Shown: positions 33,638-44,711, numbered from the stretch's first letter. The stretch is 64,000 nucleotides of DNA from Fragum whitleyi (GCA_948146395.1 OX411556.1:32145056-32209055); one strand, 5' to 3'. Translations and numbers: made by a program. The notes: generated by a model not told the origin, from the letters alone.

Positions 33638-34055
33638 ACAGTCGATAGCGATGTGAAAAAGGAAAACCATGCCGTTAAAAAACATTCAAAATGACTTGCT
33701 CAAGGCTCCAATCGTTCAAACACTCAATCCAAACACACGAAAACGTTCAGAAACTGTTCAAAACGCTTAGAAATCGTTCCAAATGATTAACATTTCAATC
33801 AAATGGATTAAATAAATACATGACTTTATTAGCAGTTGTTGATTTTTAAGCGTTTGGTTTGTCTACGAAATCACAAAATCAGAAAAATACGAAGATTTTA
33901 ATAAAGAGAGAGAATAAGTTATCGCTAATTTCATCAAACTAAATTATCGATTGGTTTTTACCTTCCTTGAAAATCATTCAAAAATTGACCAAAACACTCA
34001 TTCAATTTCATGGTGAAAACATTTATCTTGTCCATTCCACGTTGTTATTTACTGT
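33638..34055 (-). mobile_element. Family A MITE, copy A13
   Basis: Left end degenerate (acagtcgatagcgatgtgaa), right end 'ccattccacgttgttattta'+'ctgta'. Belongs to the diverged subfamily with 'gattaacatttcaatcaaat'. Only about six bases separate it from A14. Confidence 0.75.
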
Positions 34056-34061
34056 ACTTAG

Positions 34062-34381
34062 TAACAAACATCGTGTTAATGGCAAGGTGAATTATATTGA
34101 AGCGATTTCCGAATTAAACGAAAATAGCGATATTTTTTACCTCCCTTTTATAAAATCTATGAGCTTTTTTGAGTATTTTCATGGACCACACGAGCCAATA
34201 AAACCATGGAAATATTTGATCGATTGGATTGAAATGTTGATCATTTTGAACGATTTTAAAAAAAAGCTCGTTTTTGATTGAATGGCTCGAATGTTTTGAG
34301 CGAATGGGTGGTGAGCTTAGTGAGCGATTTAGAATGGTTAAGAGCAGAATGATTGTCAATTTCATGATGTAATTAACCGTA
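34062..34381 (+). mobile_element. Family A MITE, copy A14
   Basis: Starts 'aacaaacatcgtgttaatgg', right end 'gattgtcaatttcatgatgt'+'aattaaccgta'. The central hairpin has lost its left GGGAGG arm but keeps 'tatttttt'+'acctccctttt'. Opposite orientation to the adjacent A13. Confidence 0.75.
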
Positions 34382-35066
34382 TATCTACAGCAGTTTTTCC
34401 TTGATATCTCAAGTTGTCTTCAACTCGGTCACGCCGTCCTCAATGTAACAGTTATGCGTGGAGTTATATTTTTATTACCTTTTAAATTCTAACGTCAAGT
34501 CAGTCGAATAGGTTTCTATTGTGCAAAATAATCGTCGTATTTGAAATATACCGTAAGATAGCAAACCGAAAATTCCTGCGTTATCAAATGTATCCATTTA
34601 AATCCTAATTTGGTACAGTGATATGCGGTTATTCATAATCCGTAAATGATTCTTAAATCTATTCAGGTAAAGGATCAAAGAATTTGAAAATGAAAATGTT
34701 AAACGTTTTTAAAACTGGGATTTAACTCGTTACATAAGTTAACCTTTATTTTGACCTGAAATTTTAAAAGTGTGGTCAAAAAGTGCAAAAAGTTAAAGGT
34801 AAAAAGTGAGTGTGTAAATGTGTTACGGGTTTAAATTTCATTCCGTATCTTTTCAATAAACTGTGATTTTTTTTCGTATCTAATACGTACTTGTTGGATA
34901 TAGTAACGAATGGTTTACGATTTGGAAATTGCTTACTCGGTGAGTATCTTTCGCATTTTCATTCTCTTTCCAAGTCAACGCCTGAGTGGTTGATTGGCAT
35001 CGTGATTGTTCCTTAATTTTGTCACGTGATACAGATACTTGTGTCCTATGAGCTTTCTAACGACAT
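34382..35066. other. No recognised feature
   Basis: AT-rich DNA without supported ORF or repeat. Confidence 0.45.
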
Positions 35067-35190
35067 ATACATAGTAAAATACCCACTATGTATATTTCCG
35101 CAATTTAGACCGAGTAGTCAAAGGTAAATTTTGTCTATACAGGTATAGACAAAATTGACCTTTGATCATTCACTTAAACTTGTGGATCTA
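35067..35190. repeat. Two adjacent hairpins; repeat shared with 8.9 kb
   Basis: Hairpin 1: 'atatacatagt'/'actatgtatat' (about 35067-35094). Hairpin 2: arms 35118-35140 and 35143-35165 (aggtaaattttgtctatac and its complement, one mismatch). The stretch from the second arm to 'cacttaaacttgtggatcta' is the reverse complement of 8863-8910. Confidence 0.75.
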
Positions 35191-35191
35191 T

Positions 35192-35748
35192 ATAGTTAAT
35201 CACATTGTGTAATTGACACTCATCTCGGTCAAACCCATACAAATCCCCCGCTCAGCGCTCCAATTATTCATTCCAAAGACTCACACAAAAGTGCTCCGAA
35301 ATTAATTTTAAGCGCATCGAAATCGTATGAAATGAGCAACATTATCGAATCGATCAAATAATTTCAATCAAAACCAACAAATCACTCACTCAGCGCTTCA
35401 ATAATTCAATCCAAACACTAACTCCAAACACTCGAAATCACCCCAAAATTTTCCACAAAACGATTCGAAATCGTTCACAATCACCACTATTTCAATCAAA
35501 TCAATAAAAAAAGTGCATGATTTGAATTAGCTAGCGTCTTATTTGACCACGAAGACACAGAATTAGATAATAACGTACAACTTATTAAAAGGAGGTGAAA
35601 GAAAGTCAATAATTTGTCTAATTGGATGGAATTTTCGATTATGTTTTACCTCCCTAGAAAATTAGTCAACACTTGCTCGTCATTTAATTTCACACCAAAT
35701 CATTCCAAAATTATTCAACTTGTCAAATTTACGATTTTCCTAACTGTG
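35192..35748 (-). mobile_element. Family A MITE, copy A15, with duplicated left half
   Basis: Left end 'tagttaatcacattgtgtaa', right end 'tcaaatttacgattttccta'+'actgt'. The left subterminal block (aaaaccaacaaatcactcac, gcgctccaat, attcattccaaa, caattttaatcg-type) occurs twice, about 155 bp apart, so the copy is about 557 bp, longer than the usual 440 bp. Confidence 0.85.
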
Positions 35749-35823
35749 CTTGAAAGCTTGATGTTCTTTCATATTGTTTCTGTACTTGCGTGATTTGGGC
35801 ATTCTTACGACGAATTCAACATG

Positions 35824-35985
35824 AAGGTAGCAGATCCGTTATAGTCCCGCAACATTTCGAAACTCATTTTCTTTCACAATGTTGACCGAGGATTCCTAAT
35901 GAAATCATTATGAAACCTCGGTTAACTTTGTTAAATTTCATTACTTCAGAAACTTTGCGGAACAATCTCGGGTGTACTATCTTAA
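35824..35985. mobile_element. Family C palindromic MITE, copy C2
   Basis: 'aaggtagcagatccgttata', 'ccgcaacatttcgaaactca', 'gttgaccgaggattcctaat', then the mirror 'tatgaaacctcggttaactt', 'actttgcggaacaatctcgg', ending 'actatcttaa'. Confidence 0.88.
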
Positions 35986-36584
35986 GTATGAGACCCGTCA
36001 GGTAAAATGAGTCATCTAAAAATTGTGAAAAATATTGGTCCTGTACGGACTGCGAAATCTGATTAACCTTCGCTGGATACGATCTTCTTTTTTCAAATAT
36101 TTGCTTTTCGACATTCTCTTGTATTTCACTTATGCTTGATTGGCTACTTGTACTTATTTGTATGTGCTTTAAAGTCCCCGTAGATAGAGGGGGGTATTTT
36201 GGTTTTCAAATTTAGACATTTCATCATTCCTTCCTTAAGTCTATTTTGTTGGTTCTCATTTTAAACGTCATATCGAGGCGCTTGAAAGGAGTACCCACAA
36301 CATAGGGTTTCATCGGGACTGGCTTTATCCCCTTTTATCTGGATCACTGTACGTAAATCCAGGTCGATTTTAGGTGAAATATATAAATGAAAAAAATTAG
36401 AGAAATGTCAAATTATGTTCTAAGATCCAAAATTAACCGTAAACATGTTCAACCAGAGCCACCTTACGAGAGGAAAGTTGGAGAGTGGTAAACCTGCAAT
36501 CGACTCGCATACTGACCAGGCCTGGATGACATAAAGGTGCAAACCATTTGCCAAGTATACCGAGCTTTGCATGCAAAGCGGGGT
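35986..36584. other. No firm feature; short dispersed repeat near the end
   Basis: Mostly unrecognised. 36521-36584 ('ggatgacataaaggtgcaaa', 'ccatttgccaagtataccga', 'gctttgcatgcaaagcgggg') resembles 53248-53320 ('ggatgacaaacggcgcaaac', 'cttttaccaattattccccg'). Confidence 0.4.
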
Positions 36585-37004
36585 ACAGTAACTTACATCG
36601 TGAAATTGACATTCATCTCAATCAAAACCATTCTAAATCACTCATTCAGCGCTCCATTCATTCATCCAAACGCTCACTCAAATTGATCTAAAACGTTCAA
36701 AAAACCTAAAAAAAGATACAATCAACAACTACATTGAAAATAAATATACATCGAAAAAACTCGCGATTTATCTGACATTATTAAAATTGTAAGCGTCTGA
36801 TAGGATCTTGGATAAATATGAAGCTTTTTATATTACTTCTATGCATTTTTTTTATTAAAGGGAGGTAATAAATATCGCTAATTTTGTTCATTCTGATTTA
36901 CCCCCTATTAAATTGACTCAAATTACTCCACAGTCTCACACAATTTCATTCCAAAATAATTCCAAAAACATTCATCTCGTCAATTTCAAAAGGTTGTTAA
37001 CTGT
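36585..37004 (-). mobile_element. Family A MITE, full copy A16
   Basis: Ends acagtaacttacatcgtgaa and 'tttcaaaaggttgttaactg'+'ta', TA on both sides. The central hairpin has one arm only: after 'atcgctaattttgttcattc' the sequence jumps to 'tgatttaccccc'. Confidence 0.9.
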
Positions 37005-37215
37005 ATACTTGGCATAGTATTTGTACTGTTTTGTCATCCTGAACGCAAGTCAGGACAGGTCAAGTCTACACAATTAAAAACCTTCATTTTCGCTAATGTG
37101 GGAGCATTTAAACACACAGAAAATCGGAACAAAAGGTACATTATCACAGTTTTAGATATAAACACGGTCAAGAACAACTTGACTTTTTTTATCGTGTAAA
37201 ATTATAAATAGCCAT

Positions 37216-37647
37216 ACAGTTAACAACACCGTGAAATTGACCAGGCGAATGATTTTGGAATGAAATTGAATGAGTGGGATGAGTGAGTTTTGAGCGAAAT
37301 AAAAGGTAGGTAATCCAATATCGCTAATTTTGTTCATCCTGAACAAAATCAGTGATATTTATTATCTCCCTTTAAAATAAAAATGCATGCAAGTTCTATA
37401 AATAGCTTCATATTTCTTCTAGAACCATTCAGACACTTACAGTTCCAAATAATTCAGTAAGGTCGTAATCTTTTTTCTTACTATTTTTATTTTGAAAGTA
37501 GTTGTTGACTATATCCTTTTAAGTGATTTTGGAGCGTTTATGAATGGTTTGAATGAGTGTTTTGAATGAATGAATGGAGCGCTGGGTGAGCGATTAAGAA
37601 CAGTTTTAATGGGAATACTTGTCAATTTCACGATATTATTAACTGTA
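37216..37647 (+). mobile_element. Family A MITE, full copy A17
   Basis: Ends acagttaacaacaccgtgaa and 'tttcacgatattattaactg'+'ta', flanked by TA. Central hairpin 'tatcgctaattttgttcatc'/'ctgaacaaaatcagtgata'. Confidence 0.93.
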
Positions 37648-37754
37648 CAGGATGCTTCTTTTAAAAATATTGAAATAGAGTGTTCGTGCGGCTGTTTGGA
37701 AAGGACTCGTGATGTTTCGTTCCTATCCGGACACCAAAGCTCTCCGTCTTTTAC

Positions 37755-37856
37755 CTGCGTATAATTTTCAAATGCAGGGTATGCCTTGCCTATTGTAGCC
37801 TGTTGCATGATCATGCATAATGACAAATAAATGGTGGTTGCGGATTGATTCGACAT
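37755..37856 (-). CDS. Candidate first coding exon, 34 codons, possible signal peptide
   Basis: On the minus strand an ATG at 37856 opens MSNQSATTIYLSLCMIMQQA followed by TIGKAYPAFENYTQ, ending exactly at a strong donor CAG|GTAAAAG (phase 0). The N-terminus is moderately hydrophobic with small residues before a possible cleavage point (GKA/YP) and a later NYT sequon, as in a secreted protein. The frame stays open through the donor for another ~80 codons, but that part runs into family A copy A17. No acceptor-side partner or family was identified, so the call is tentative. Confidence 0.22.
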
Positions 37857-37953
37857 TATCGCACCTTTTTTTTATAACGACGCAAATTGACGATTCGAGA
37901 AAGAGAATCCTTATTTTGTTTTCGGGTATACTTGTTGGCACTAAGCCGAAGAT

Positions 37954-38392
37954 ACAGTTAATTTCATCGTGAAATTAACATTTAACTCAATCAAAATCAT
38001 TCTAAATCGATCACTCAGCACTCAATTCATTCATTACAGACACTCACTAAACGATTCACAAACGATCCAAATTCACTGAAAAACATATAACAACAACTTC
38101 GTCTAAAATAATAATATCTAGGAAAAATATCGGGATTTCAATTATATAATTGAAATTGTAAGCGTCTGATAGGTTCTTGAAGAAATAGGGGGCTATCTAA
38201 TGAACTTGTATGCATATTTTATTAAAGGGAGGTAATCAATATTGCTAATTTTGTTCATCCTGAACAAAATTTGCAATACTGGATTACCTCCCATTAAATT
38301 CATTCAAAAGGCGCTCCACACATCCATTCAATTTCATTCCTAGATCATTCCATTATCATTCACCTTGTCAATTTCACGATGTTTTTAACTGT
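37954..38392 (-). mobile_element. Family A MITE, full copy A18
   Basis: Ends acagttaatttcatcgtgaa and 'atttcacgatgtttttaact'+'gta', TA on both sides. Hairpin arms carry 'attgc'/'gcaat' where most copies have 'atcgc'/'gcgat'. Closely related to A32. Confidence 0.92.
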
Positions 38393-38417
38393 ACTAGGTT
38401 GATTATACAATTTGAGT

Positions 38418-39010
38418 TTAATAAACTTAAACCAACTTCTAATCGGTCACTCAAATAAAGCGCGAAAAGTGATATTTAATAATATCAAAGATGCAAGTGT
38501 TTGATGATTTCCGACAGCCCATGCACTTGATAGATAGCAAAACCAAAATGCATCAAAAATTCTCGAGGGAAAGTAATTTAACTTGCATGAGAACATAGGT
38601 ACCCTCAATTTCAAAATTAACATTGGTGGGTGGGGTAAATTTAACGATTTCACCTCTTTACGCAAATGAACGTCTGATATAATGTTTTCTTAACATATTT
38701 TTATTCAGCAACCTTTAAGGCATCGAAAGCATATTGATTTTTCAACAACATATCGGTATTTCTTCGACGGAAATTTTGAAAACCCCCTTCATTTTGCGAG
38801 TTTTGTGACTTTTTCAAAGTAGGGTTGGTGTCTTCTTTTATTTGCTACAATCGTTCTGTCTGTCCTTTTTACACAATTCTTTCACCAAAATCCTCGAAAT
38901 TGATTTGTCCTTGAATGAACGTAATGTTCTATTCAGTTCCGTTATTGTAAATGTGTGGAAAAGAGGAAAACATGCAGTGACCGATTAGAAGTTGGTTTCA
39001 GTTTATTTTA
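38418..39010. mobile_element. Element F: 593 bp with ~34-bp inverted termini
   Basis: 38418-38451 (ttaataaacttaaaccaact, tctaatcggtcact) and 38976-39010 (agtgaccgattagaagttgg, tttcagtttatttta) are inverted with few mismatches. The interior is unrelated to other repeats here and has only a 72-codon minus ORF without motifs. One copy in the window, starting about 25 bp after A18. Confidence 0.75.
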
Positions 39011-39847
39011 CAACAAAACTTGTTTCGGCGAATTTTGATTTTCGATGGGTTTAATACAGCCTAGTCTGGTTGCCAGCCTGTTCTATACATAAATTTTTCA
39101 AAGGGAATTAAGTCGCATGAAGTCATTACAAAACTTTCAATTATGTCTCTTGTCTGTTTTTGTTCAGCAATAATTGTTAATAAGAACTTGGATTAAAGAG
39201 GCTTGTTTTCGAACTTCAACAGAGGTATTGTCTGAAAATACGACTACGTTCACTGAACACAATATACATACATGTATATCAAAACTTCACATGTTCATGT
39301 TCAGATCGAGAAAAATTCAATATCTTTTTGTCATGACTTAAAGTACACGTTGAATGCAAACTAAAACGACTAAGGCCAGTCTTAATGCAGCCGGATATTG
39401 TGTACGCTGGTATTTCAGTGACACAGTAAGGCTCTCGCTACAAGACAGGTAGGTCCTTAGTTAGAATTGCTTTGGTATCAAATATTCATCTGCGGGTCAC
39501 ACATGATAATAATAAGAAAATCTTTATTTTTTAGAAGACGACTCATTAAGGTATTAGTGCCGCATAAACATTACGAGGTCCAAAGGTCTCAATCATTGGG
39601 ATCTTGGGGGTCCTTTCTTAAAGTTTGGAAGTCCCTGCATTAGATGCAGACTATATCTTTTAAGCAATAAACCTTTTTTTAATGTGAATTCAGAGCTATT
39701 TCATAGTAAAAAGTAAAGAAAATGTTTGTTATGTGGGGATCAAATTCAGGAAAGAATTGAAGACTGTTTAAAACAGCCTTCAATTCCTTCTGAAATTGGT
39801 CCCAATGAGGGTCAATGGGACTCATAGCAGATAGTTTTGAGGGTCCT
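39011..39847. other. No recognised element; one hairpin
   Basis: 39754-39786 is a hairpin (gaattgaagactgttt / aaacagccttcaattc). Nothing else recognised. Confidence 0.5.
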
Positions 39848-40287
39848 ACAGTTAACAGCATCGTATGATTGACAAGGTGAATGATTATGGAATGATTTAG
39901 GAATGAATTTGAATGAGTGTGTGGAGCGAGTTTTCAGTGAATTTAATGGGAGGTAATCAAGTATTGCAAATTTTGTTCAGGGTGAACAAAATTAGCAATA
40001 TTGATTACCTCCCTTTAATAAAACATGCATACACGTTCTTTATATAGCTTCCTTTTTCTTCAAGAGCCTATCAGACGCTTATTATTTCAATAATTAAGAG
40101 AAATCCCGACTTTTTCCCCAGCTATTTCTATTTTGGACGAAGTTGTTGTTATATGTTTTTCAGTGAGTTTGGAGCGTTTTTGAATGGTTTTAGTGATTGT
40201 CCGGAATGAATTAATGAATGGAGCGCCGAGTTAGCGATTCAGAATGGTTTTGAATGAGTTAAAGTCAATTTCAATGTAATTAACGGT
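39848..40287 (+). mobile_element. Family A MITE, full copy A19
   Basis: Ends acagttaacagcatcgtatg and 'caatttcaatgtaattaacg'+'gta'. Hairpin 'tattgcaaattttgttcagg'/'gtgaacaaaattagcaata' has attgc/gcaat paired changes. Confidence 0.92.
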
Positions 40288-40611
40288 AGCTACATATTTG
40301 TTAGTCCCAGACTCTCAAACCCTGCGTCCCTTAAAATCCTGCATTCATACGTGATGCATTTACATTTCGAGCACATTATGCGGTGATATGACATAAATTG
40401 TAAGGGATCACTTGCGCCTCAAGTAGAATTAGAAAAAAAGTGATACGTGACATCACGACCGAGGAATGTGACCTTGCTTTCTACCACGTGCTACCATCAC
40501 GTTTATTATCGCATTTCGGTTATCTTAATTGATACTCTTAACATCCACATTTATTCTATCTTCTTAACATAGTTCATCATTAAATGAGACATTTTCAAAA
40601 CGGACCTTTTT
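40288..40611. other. No recognised feature
   Basis: Nothing supported. Confidence 0.4.
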
Positions 40612-40860
40612 TATGCCCGTCGGAAGATGACCCCTGACGTCCGGCGGGCAGGTGACGTCATCTTCTTTGACTGGAGTATAACTTTGTCATCTTAAATCCG
40701 ATTGACTTGTAACTTTGCAGTTATATTCCTCTTAAGATTACTGAGTACAGTGAACAAGAACTGTAACTCTACTAAGCTTATTTTCTTTATTTTATTTTAT
40801 TGTTGACCTGTGCTTCTTTTCAGTCGGCAGTGTGGCAGGAGGATCTTGTGACAATTTGCC
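40612..40860. repeat. Possible terminal fragment of a gcccgtc/gacgggc composite repeat
   Basis: 'tttttatgcccgtcggaaga' opens an imperfect inverted stretch closed by 'ggcgggca', followed by 'gactggagtataactttgtc' and 'gattgacttgtaactttgca'. Similar in style to the hairpin ends at 10668 and 12604; relation inferred from the shared cccgtc stem and location of a tata motif only. Confidence 0.4.
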
Positions 40861-40999
40861 GCTTTGTTTTACGGTCATATCTTAAAATCTTTTGTGCGTC
40901 AAACGCCTGAATATTTAACGGAAGTTCTTCCATAATCCAACTATCAACACCAACCAAAGAATATACTATTGGGCCACATTATATGTAACTGAGAATATA

Positions 41000-41420
41000 A
41001 TTAACAATAAGATAGATGCTATTTTTGATTAATCTAAATATCGCCCTGAAAATTGGTTTCATATTTTTGTGAGTGAGGAGAGAAGAAAACTGAGGATAAA
41101 CGAGAAATAGAGGATAATCGTTTGCTAAAGTGTAAGATCGATTGGTATTTCGTTGAGTCAACATCATAAACTATATTTCTACGAGTGGCGGAGCCGAGGG
41201 AAAAAATTATAGTTTTGTTGTTCACGAAATGAAACATCATTTTAAAAAAACCAAACCAAAACGATTATTCTCTTTTCTTCAATGCATAAATGAGACAAAA
41301 TGTGAAAGTTTTAGGACGAATTTTCTTGAAGCGCCCGTCATTTGCACGTAATTGCTATTAAATGTTCATGAATGGTGGCGTCATGTTTTGGGCTCCACTT
41401 AGATGACTTCAGATAAGGTG
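41000..41420 (+). repeat. Dispersed repeats: 225-bp-related block and repeat G copy 2
   Basis: 41022-41085 ('ttttgattaatctaaatatc', 'gccctgaaaattggtttcat') matches the interior of the 225-bp tandem unit at 42.1-42.4 kb. 41165-41420 is the second copy of repeat G: 'ctatatttctacgagtggcg', 'gagccgagggaaaaaattat', 'gttttgttgttcacgaaatg'. The pair suggests a single larger element whose right part lies beyond A20. Confidence 0.6.
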
Positions 41421-41550
41421 AAATGAACGAAAGCGAGGTATATGTTTTTCAAAATTTTGATGGTAAGGCGTTGAGAATATCACAATAATAATCTACTATA
41501 ACCCTTTTATAATCAACGAAAAACCGGAGAATCAAAGGAGAATGACTTGT

Positions 41551-41977
41551 ACAGTTAACAACATCGTGAAATTGACAAGGTGAATGCTTTTGAAATGATT
41601 TAGAAATAAAATTGAATGAGTGTCTGGAGCGAGTTTTGAGTGAATTTAATGGGGGGGGGGGGGGGTAATCCAATGAAGCTAATTTTGTTCAGGATGAACA
41701 AAATTAGCGATATTTATTACCCCCCTTTAATATAATATGCATAAAAGTTGTATAAATAGCTTCAACTTCTTCAAGAACCTATCAGACGCTTACAATATGA
41801 ACCATGCCAGTGAAATCGCGATTTATATTCATTTTAAATTTAACGTTTGACTTTATCTTTTGTAGTCATTTTGAGCGGTTTGAGTGAGTGCTTGGAATGA
41901 ATGAATGGAGCGCTGAGTGAGCGATTAAGAATGATTTTAATTGAGATGAATGTCAATTTCAAGATGCTCTAAACTGT
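41551..41977 (+). mobile_element. Family A MITE, full copy A20
   Basis: Ends acagttaacaacatcgtgaa and 'tttcaagatgctctaaactg'+'ta', flanked by TA. The GGGAGG motif of the left hairpin arm has become a G run at about 41651-41665. Confidence 0.93.
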
Positions 41978-41979
41978 AT

Positions 41980-42515
41980 TTGCCTATAAAATCATGAAAT
42001 AATTATGCCTTGGATTAATAGTACAAGTGAAAGACGATATCTATAAAAAGCGAGGTATAACGATCACTGAATTGCCTTCCCAAAGCATCAAGTTTACGAA
42101 GTGAATATGTTGATTAATCTAATTATCATCCTGAATATTCATTCGATATTTTTTGAGCGAGCAGAAAAGTGACTGGGGTTAAATGATAATGATTCGTTAT
42201 CGCCTTTAAAATCTTGAAATAATATGCATAATCATTAGTTTTATAGTATATTGAAAGACGATATCTATCAAGTGCGAGGTAAAACCATCACTGCATTGCT
42301 CTCCTTTAACTAAACATTCACTGATTGAAAATTTTGATTAATCTTAATGCCGTCCTGAAAATTGCTTTAATATTTTTGTGAGAGGGGAGAAAATGGACTG
42401 GGGTTAAATGATAATGACTCTTAATCGCATATAAAAGGTTGAAATAATTATGCATTATCTCTAGTTTTATAGTAAAACAGAAAGACGGTATCTATCAAAT
42501 GCGAGGTATAGAGAA
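41980..42515 (+). repeat. Tandem repeat, ~225-bp unit, 2.4 copies
   Basis: 'gaaagacgatatctat' occurs at 42029, 42253 and 42480 (spacing 224 and 227). Other shared words: 'ctggggttaaatgataatga', 'tttttgattaatct', 'gcgaggtataacgatcactg'. A20 appears to have inserted at its left edge, since related sequence also lies at 41022-41085. Confidence 0.85.
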
Positions 42516-42959
42516 TAGCATGTTAGTTTCTTAAAATATCAATGGGGAAAGCCTCGTTATGATAATTTATCGCAGCCAAGACCAGGTAACATTGGTGTTT
42601 AAGACACTTACATGTTATTCAATTATGTTACAATCATTTGAATCACACAGAATTATGATAAACCCTTAAAAAGAAAAGAAATTCAGCTGAACGTATATGC
42701 AAATTAGATCTAAGAAAAGACTACCTGATATCATTATACGTAATATCAGGTCAATACAGGCTTCATTGCATAATAAATAGCAATAGCAGTATGTAATTCC
42801 TCCCCATATCATAATGTATACCATTTACTTTTTTGCCGGGGAAATGGGGAGGGGGGGGGGGGCAACGTTCCTGGGTTCCTGGATTTGTCGGAGGGAGACA
42901 GATGTTGGATAGGATATATGTCTTCGCCGGAAAAATAGAAAAGGGCGCAATGGAGATTA

Positions 42960-43183
42960 AGAGATCCATAGACGCTTGCAATCTCAATTATGTCAGTGAA
43001 ATCGTCCTTTTTTTAACTATATTTATTTTGAATGAAGTGTTAATCTTATCTTCTTTTAGTGATTTGGAACGTTTTTGAATGGTTTGAGTGAGTGATTGGA
43101 ATGGATGAATCGAGCGCTGAGTAAGTGATAAAGAATGGTTTTGATTGAGATGAATGTCAATTTCACGATGTAAACAAATGTAC
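42960..43183 (+). mobile_element. Family A MITE, right half A21
   Basis: From 'atagacgcttgcaatctcaa' through 'gagcgctgagtaagtgataa' to 'caatttcacgatgtaaacaa'+'atgta'. The left half is missing; a G run lies at about 42851-42862, upstream. Confidence 0.8.
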
Positions 43184-43400
43184 GTCCAAGTGAGATAAGC
43201 AGCTGGTGGCTCAGATGAAATATTGTGGTTTTACTGGTGTGGGAAACGACGTGAAAACAAAGAAAGGTGCACCAGCCACCGCGATACAGCTGGAATTCAC
43301 GTTGAAAGTGGCGTTAAACCACATACAAACAAAAGTATTTTATTTTGGTTTTCAAAGTTCATTAACGTTGAAAATGGCGTCCATCAAAAAACAAACATAA
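43184..43400 (+). mobile_element. SINE 3' fragment with a second partial tail
   Basis: 43190-43332 is the 3' half of the SINE body ('gtgagataagcagctggtgg', 'gtgcaccagccaccgcgata', 'gttgaaagtggcgttaaacc'). It begins right at the end of A21. 'acgttgaaaatggcgtccat' with caaaaaacaaac (43367-43399) looks like a second, decayed copy of the tail. Confidence 0.75.
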
Positions 43401-43772
43401 GTATTTTACTTTGGTTTTCAAAGTTCATAGTTTACTTTGGTGTATTCTGTGGGCTTCACGACTCCTATGAATATTCAAAATTATTCATATTAGATATTAA
43501 ATGTTTATACCATTGATGTGGTTTGATAAAATGAAATAAAAATCTATATAAGACACTTTCTATATATAATTAAACGACGTTGTTTACATAAAGATAATTT
43601 TAATATAACTCGAATACGCTATTGTGACTTGTGATTACAGTACATTAATTTTGTTTATAATCAGCTAGTCACAATATCGAAATCTACTTATACACACTGA
43701 TTCGGAATATCCTTGACGAAATAAACAATCGCATTTAGTCAATTGCAGAAATGTCTTGTGGGACTGGAGTGT
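43401..43772. other. No recognised feature
   Basis: AT-rich DNA, nothing supported. Confidence 0.45.
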
Positions 43773-44364
43773 ACAGTTATAAACATCGTGAAATCGCCCA
43801 TCACCTCGATCAAAACCATTCCAAATCACTTGCTAAGCACTGTTTCATCACCTCGATCAAAACCATCCCAAATCACTTGCTAAGCACTGTTTCATCACCT
43901 CGATCAAAACCATCCCAAATCACTTGCTAAGCACTGTTTCATCACCTCGATCAAAACCATCCCAAATCACTTGCTAAGCACTGTTTCATCACCTCGATCA
44001 AAACCATCCCAAATCACTTGCTAAGCACTGTTTCATCACCTCGATCAAAACCATCCCAAATCACTTGCTAAGCACTGTTTCATCATCTCGATCAAAACCA
44101 TCCCAAATCACTTGCTAAGCACTGTTTCATCACCTCGATCAAAACCATTCCAAATCACTTGCTAAGCACTGTTTCATCACCTCGATCAAAACCATTCCAA
44201 ATCACTTGCTAAGCACTGTTTCATCACCTCGATCAAAACCATTCCAAATCACTTGCTAAGCACTGTTTCATCACCTCGAGCAAAACCATTCCAAATCACT
44301 TGCTAGGCACTGTTTCATCACCTCGATCAAAACCATTCCAAATCACTTGCTAAGCACTGTTTCC
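43773..44364 (+). repeat. 47-bp satellite of 12 units grown from a family A end (A22)
   Basis: 43773-43800 is the A terminus (acagttataaacatcgtgaa). From 43801 the unit 'tcacctcgatcaaaaccatt'+'ccaaatcacttgctaagcac'+'tgtttca' repeats at exactly 47 bp (43801, 43848, 43895 ... 44318). Units are nearly identical; variants are catt/catc ccaaat, one tcatctcg, one cgagcaa and one gctaggc. The unit itself is the A subterminal sequence (elsewhere gatcaaaaccattctaaatc, gctcactcagcgct). No spacers, so not a CRISPR. Confidence 0.95.
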
Positions 44365-44548
44365 GTAATATAAATTCACACAAATGCAAGACTTTAAATG
44401 CTATATGCCTCATGACATTCGATTTGCCACAAACAATATATAGGTCTTAAAAATGATCTTTTTTTCTGACTAGATTTGATTGTGGTTTGCAACCCAGCGT
44501 AGAAAAGAGAAACAGGCTACATCTACATATTGGAAGCGTATCGAAATG

Positions 44549-44711
44549 AAGGTAGTGGATCCGTAATAGTTCTGCAGCGTTTCGAAAGTTATGTCCTTTA
44601 ACAGTGTTAACCGAGGTTTCCTAATGACTTTCATTAGGAAACCTCGCTTCACATTGTGAAAGAACATGTAGTCCGAAATGTTGAGGACCTATTACGGTTC
44701 CACTACCTTAA
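44549..44711. mobile_element. Family C palindromic MITE, copy C3
   Basis: 'aaggtagtggatccgtaata' ... 'gttaaccgaggtttcctaat' / 'cattaggaaacctcgcttca' ... 'acggttccactaccttaa'. The clearest copy of the family; the two centre arms pair perfectly over about 18 bases. Confidence 0.9.

Noticed and set aside
43801..44364. CRISPR-like direct repeats
   Set aside because: The 47-bp units are contiguous with no unique spacers and derive from a MITE end; the context is eukaryotic.
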